From positions 1 to 49,073 of the IMG/VR virus record IMGVR_UViG_3300046656_000202: a stretch of 49,073 nt of DNA. One strand, written 5' to 3'. The DNA is from a virus. The position numbers and the translations under genes are program-made. Numbering within the stretch: the stretch's first letter is position 1; every line of letters begins with the position of its first letter. Below the pieces are notes generated by a model. The model saw only the letters and a program-made list of their open reading frames with translations, had not been told where the DNA came from and ran no database searches. Shown piece after piece: positions 47,639 through 49,073 of this stretch.

Positions 47639-48109
47639 ATGAGCGAGAGAATCGATCCTGGTCCGATCGCAAGAGCGGGCCTCCGCCTCGACGCTGGCCT
47701 GAAGGCGAGCGGTACGTCTCCGATCGAACCCGTTCACACCTTCGAAACCGGGGCTCAGAGAAGTGAGGTCAAACCACGCTATGATCTCATTCCCAATTCC
47801 GGCCTGGTTCGCCTCGCGGCTCGTTTCGAAATGGGGCTCAAGTACGGCGAGCACAACTACAAGCTCGGGCTCCCCTTCGACGACACGTTCAATCACATCA
47901 TCGAGCACCTCGAGAAGTACAAAGAGCGCCGCAAGGAGTTCCTCCGGGAAGTCTCCGAAGGTGACGTCAGAGACTTCGGTGGCGTCTCCAAAGAAACGGC
48001 GGCGATCCACGTCACCCGTGGCAGAGAAACCGACGGAGATGACCTTGCCGCTGCCGCTTGGGGATGCTTCGCCCTCATGGAGCTCGAACGTACGGAGCGA
48101 CTCAAATGA
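47639..48109 (+). CDS. MazZ-like dATP/dGTP diphosphohydrolase family protein (DUF5664 type)
   Basis: The 156-residue protein has the pattern TGAQRSEVKPRYDLIPNSGL, RFEMGLKYGEHNYKLGLPFD and DTFNHIIEHLEKYKE, with DGDDLAAAAWGCFALMELE at the end. That matches the family that includes cyanophage S-2L MazZ, which hydrolyses dATP/dGTP-type triphosphates to monophosphates. AAGGAG lies before ATG 47639. The stop overlaps the next start. Here it stands at the head of the preQ0 synthesis unit. It may change purine nucleotide pools during infection; no PurZ or DatZ is in the window, so a Z-genome is not supported. Confidence 0.75.
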   Translation: MSERIDPGPIARAGLRLDAGLKASGTSPIEPVHTFETGAQRSEVKPRYDLIPNSGLVRLAARFEMGLKYGEHNYKLGLPFDDTFNHIIEHLEKYKERRKEFLREVSEGDVRDFGGVSKETAAIHVTRGRETDGDDLAAAAWGCFALMELERTERLK

Positions 48110-48318
48110 TGGAGACCTTCATCTGCGAACGCCGCGGAATCAAGCTGACCGTGACGATGCAGACAACGACCGGTGACGCTCACTCCATCCTCAGCGACGT
48201 CGGGTCACCCGCTGTCCGACGGCTGCTGGACTCGAAGTTCGAAACCCTCATCGCGAAATTCCTCGCCGATGTGGCCTTACTCCATGATCCGGGTGCCGCT
48301 GATGCTCCTCACCTTTGA
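48106..48318 (+). CDS. Small unknown protein before queD
   Basis: A 70-residue protein from ATG 48106, overlapping the previous stop (ATGA). It shows FICERRGIKLTVTMQTTTGD and a helical end (LLDSKFETLIAKFLADVALL). It lies between the MazZ-like gene and queD and its end overlaps queD by 17 bases. Function unknown, though the place suggests a link to purine or pterin steps. Confidence 0.57.
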   Translation: MMETFICERRGIKLTVTMQTTTGDAHSILSDVGSPAVRRLLDSKFETLIAKFLADVALLHDPGAADAPHL

Positions 48319-48691
48319 CTACGAACTGCCCATGGGGCACCGACTGATGAACCACCAGGGCAAGTGTCGTTACCTACACGGTCATAACTATCTCATCCGC
48401 GTGGAGCTCCAGGGCCACGTGGACATGACCGGCATGGTCATCGACTTCTCCGACCTGAAGACCCGTGTCAAGGGCATCTTCGAACGGTGGGATCACGCCT
48501 TTGCTCTCCACGAGCTTGACCCCGCCGCCGAAGAGATCCGTGCCTACGCTCGACTGATCCTCCTGCCCGTTCACCCGACGGCGGAGGAGCTCGCAATCAC
48601 CTGGCGGGACGAACTGCAGAAGTCCTTCCCGATCCATCACGTCTACATCGCGGTCAAGGAGACGCGGGACTGTGGGGTGGTCCTTGAGTGA
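48302..48691 (+). CDS. queD: QueD, 6-carboxy-5,6,7,8-tetrahydropterin synthase
   Basis: The 129-residue enzyme uses dihydroneopterin triphosphate from FolE to make 6-carboxytetrahydropterin, the second step to preQ0. The motif GKCRYLHGHNY (catalytic Cys, then zinc HGH) is the hallmark that separates QueD from other pterin synthases. The first zinc histidine is in MGHRL, and WDHAFAL and VKETRDCG complete the site. I choose ATG 48302; an ATG at 48284 is open as well but has no ribosome site. GGGTG lies upstream. The stop overlaps queE. Confidence 0.93.
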   Translation: MLLTFDYELPMGHRLMNHQGKCRYLHGHNYLIRVELQGHVDMTGMVIDFSDLKTRVKGIFERWDHAFALHELDPAAEEIRAYARLILLPVHPTAEELAITWRDELQKSFPIHHVYIAVKETRDCGVVLE

Positions 48692-49073
48692 CAAACGGTA
48701 CCCGCTCGCCGAGAAGTTCATTGCCCCCCAGGGCGAGGGACTGCTCACCGGCGTCATGACCGCCTTTATCCGTCTTGTCGGGTGCAGTGTTGGCAAAGGC
48801 GTATGCACTCACTGCGACACGGACTTCGACAAGTGCTACGAGAACATGGGCGGCGGGATGTACACAGCTACCGCACTGTACGCCTGGTCTCAAGGTATCC
48901 CCAACGTCTGCTTCACGGGCGGAGAACCCCTCGACAGGGATCTCACGGAGCTCGTAAACAAGCTGGGTAAGGGCCGACTGAAGGTCCAGATCGAGACCAG
49001 CGGCACTGTGATGCCTCACTGGCTCGAGGATCCACACTACAGGAACATGATCCACTTGACCGTGTCCCCCAAA
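48684..49073 (+). CDS. queE: QueE, N-terminal part (continues at position 1)
   Basis: The radical-SAM part reads EKFIAPQGEGLLTG, VGCSVGKGVCTHCDTDFD, then NVCFTGGEPLDR and VQIETSGTV. Q-GEG and TGGEP are typical of QueE, whose product is 7-carboxy-7-deazaguanine. The cluster cysteines are C34, C41 and C44, that is C-x6-C-x2-C; most radical-SAM enzymes have C-x3-C-x2-C, but QueE is known to vary in this loop. The start is probably TTG 48684, overlapping queD; an in-frame GTG 48672 is the alternative. The gene runs off the contig end and ends at position 287. Confidence 0.9.
   Translation, partial: MSDKRYPLAEKFIAPQGEGLLTGVMTAFIRLVGCSVGKGVCTHCDTDFDKCYENMGGGMYTATALYAWSQGIPNVCFTGGEPLDRDLTELVNKLGKGRLKVQIETSGTVMPHWLEDPHYRNMIHLTVSPK
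49048..49073. repeat. Contig-end overlap, right copy
   Basis: This is the partner of positions 1-26, with one mismatch at 49067 that is silent in queE. It marks where the circular sequence was opened. Confidence 0.85.

Noticed and set aside
47639-48109. Evidence for a 2-aminoadenine (Z) genome
   Set aside because: Only a MazZ-like protein is present; no PurZ or DatZ was found, and the polymerase is a uracil-glycosylase fusion without the usual Z-phage partners.
1-49073. CRISPR array, insertion sequence, integrase or attachment site
   Set aside because: I saw no regular repeat-spacer units, no transposase or integrase motifs and no tRNA-like attachment sequence.

Overview
This window is essentially one complete genome of a tailed double-stranded DNA bacteriophage with a short-tailed (podovirus-like) virion. 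The last 26 bases (49048-49073) repeat the first 26 (1-26) with one mismatch, and the queE gene runs through the junction. The contig therefore closes into a circle of about 49.05 kb, as expected for a circularly permuted or circular assembly. I see no integrase, lysogeny repressor, sheath or long tape-measure gene, and no phage RNA polymerase. Several promoters look like bacterial sigma-70 promoters, so host RNA polymerase is the likely transcriber. The DNA is G+C-rich; the host cannot be named from the sequence.

Layout. The minus strand from 34.5 kb down to 6.3 kb is one late block: terminase small and large subunits, portal, scaffold-like protein, head proteins and major capsid protein, fibre-like proteins, a head-tail adaptor, a candidate holin, a collar-domain fibre, a P22 gp10-like tail protein, a GNAT acetyltransferase, a Q/N- and G/Y-rich protein ending in an S74 chaperone domain, a helical internal-virion-like protein, and a 2511-residue protein that starts with a GH24 muramidase-like domain. 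A TTGCTT-17-TATAAT promoter precedes the terminase genes. The plus strand from 34.7 kb through the contig ends to 6.3 kb holds early and middle genes: many very small, tightly overlapping unknown genes (34.7-41.3 kb), then nucleotide, recombination and replication genes (41.4 kb round to 6.3 kb). The late and replication blocks converge at 6290 around a strong hairpin.

The main system is a complete set for 7-deazaguanine modification of DNA: GTP cyclohydrolase I (folE), QueD, QueE and QueC would make preQ0 from GTP, and a DpdA-type transglycosylase next to the DNA polymerase would exchange it for guanine in DNA. No GAT domain, ArcS or reductase is seen, so the simplest prediction is dPreQ0 in phage DNA, which would protect against host restriction. 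Replication and repair genes include a uracil-DNA glycosylase/3'-5' exonuclease/family-A polymerase fusion, a DUF3987-type ATPase, a Sak4-like recombinase, a DUF669-like single-strand-binding protein, a Cas4/RecB-like nuclease, a cold-shock protein and a MazZ-like dATP/dGTP hydrolase.

Regulation that can be read directly includes four sigma-70-like promoters, three copies of a CCATATAGAGAG element before small-gene units, an inverted-repeat operator candidate, four intrinsic terminators (three with GCAA loops), structured leaders, and a 690-base non-coding region with an A+T-rich core that could be the origin. Many genes overlap, some by 90-190 bases.
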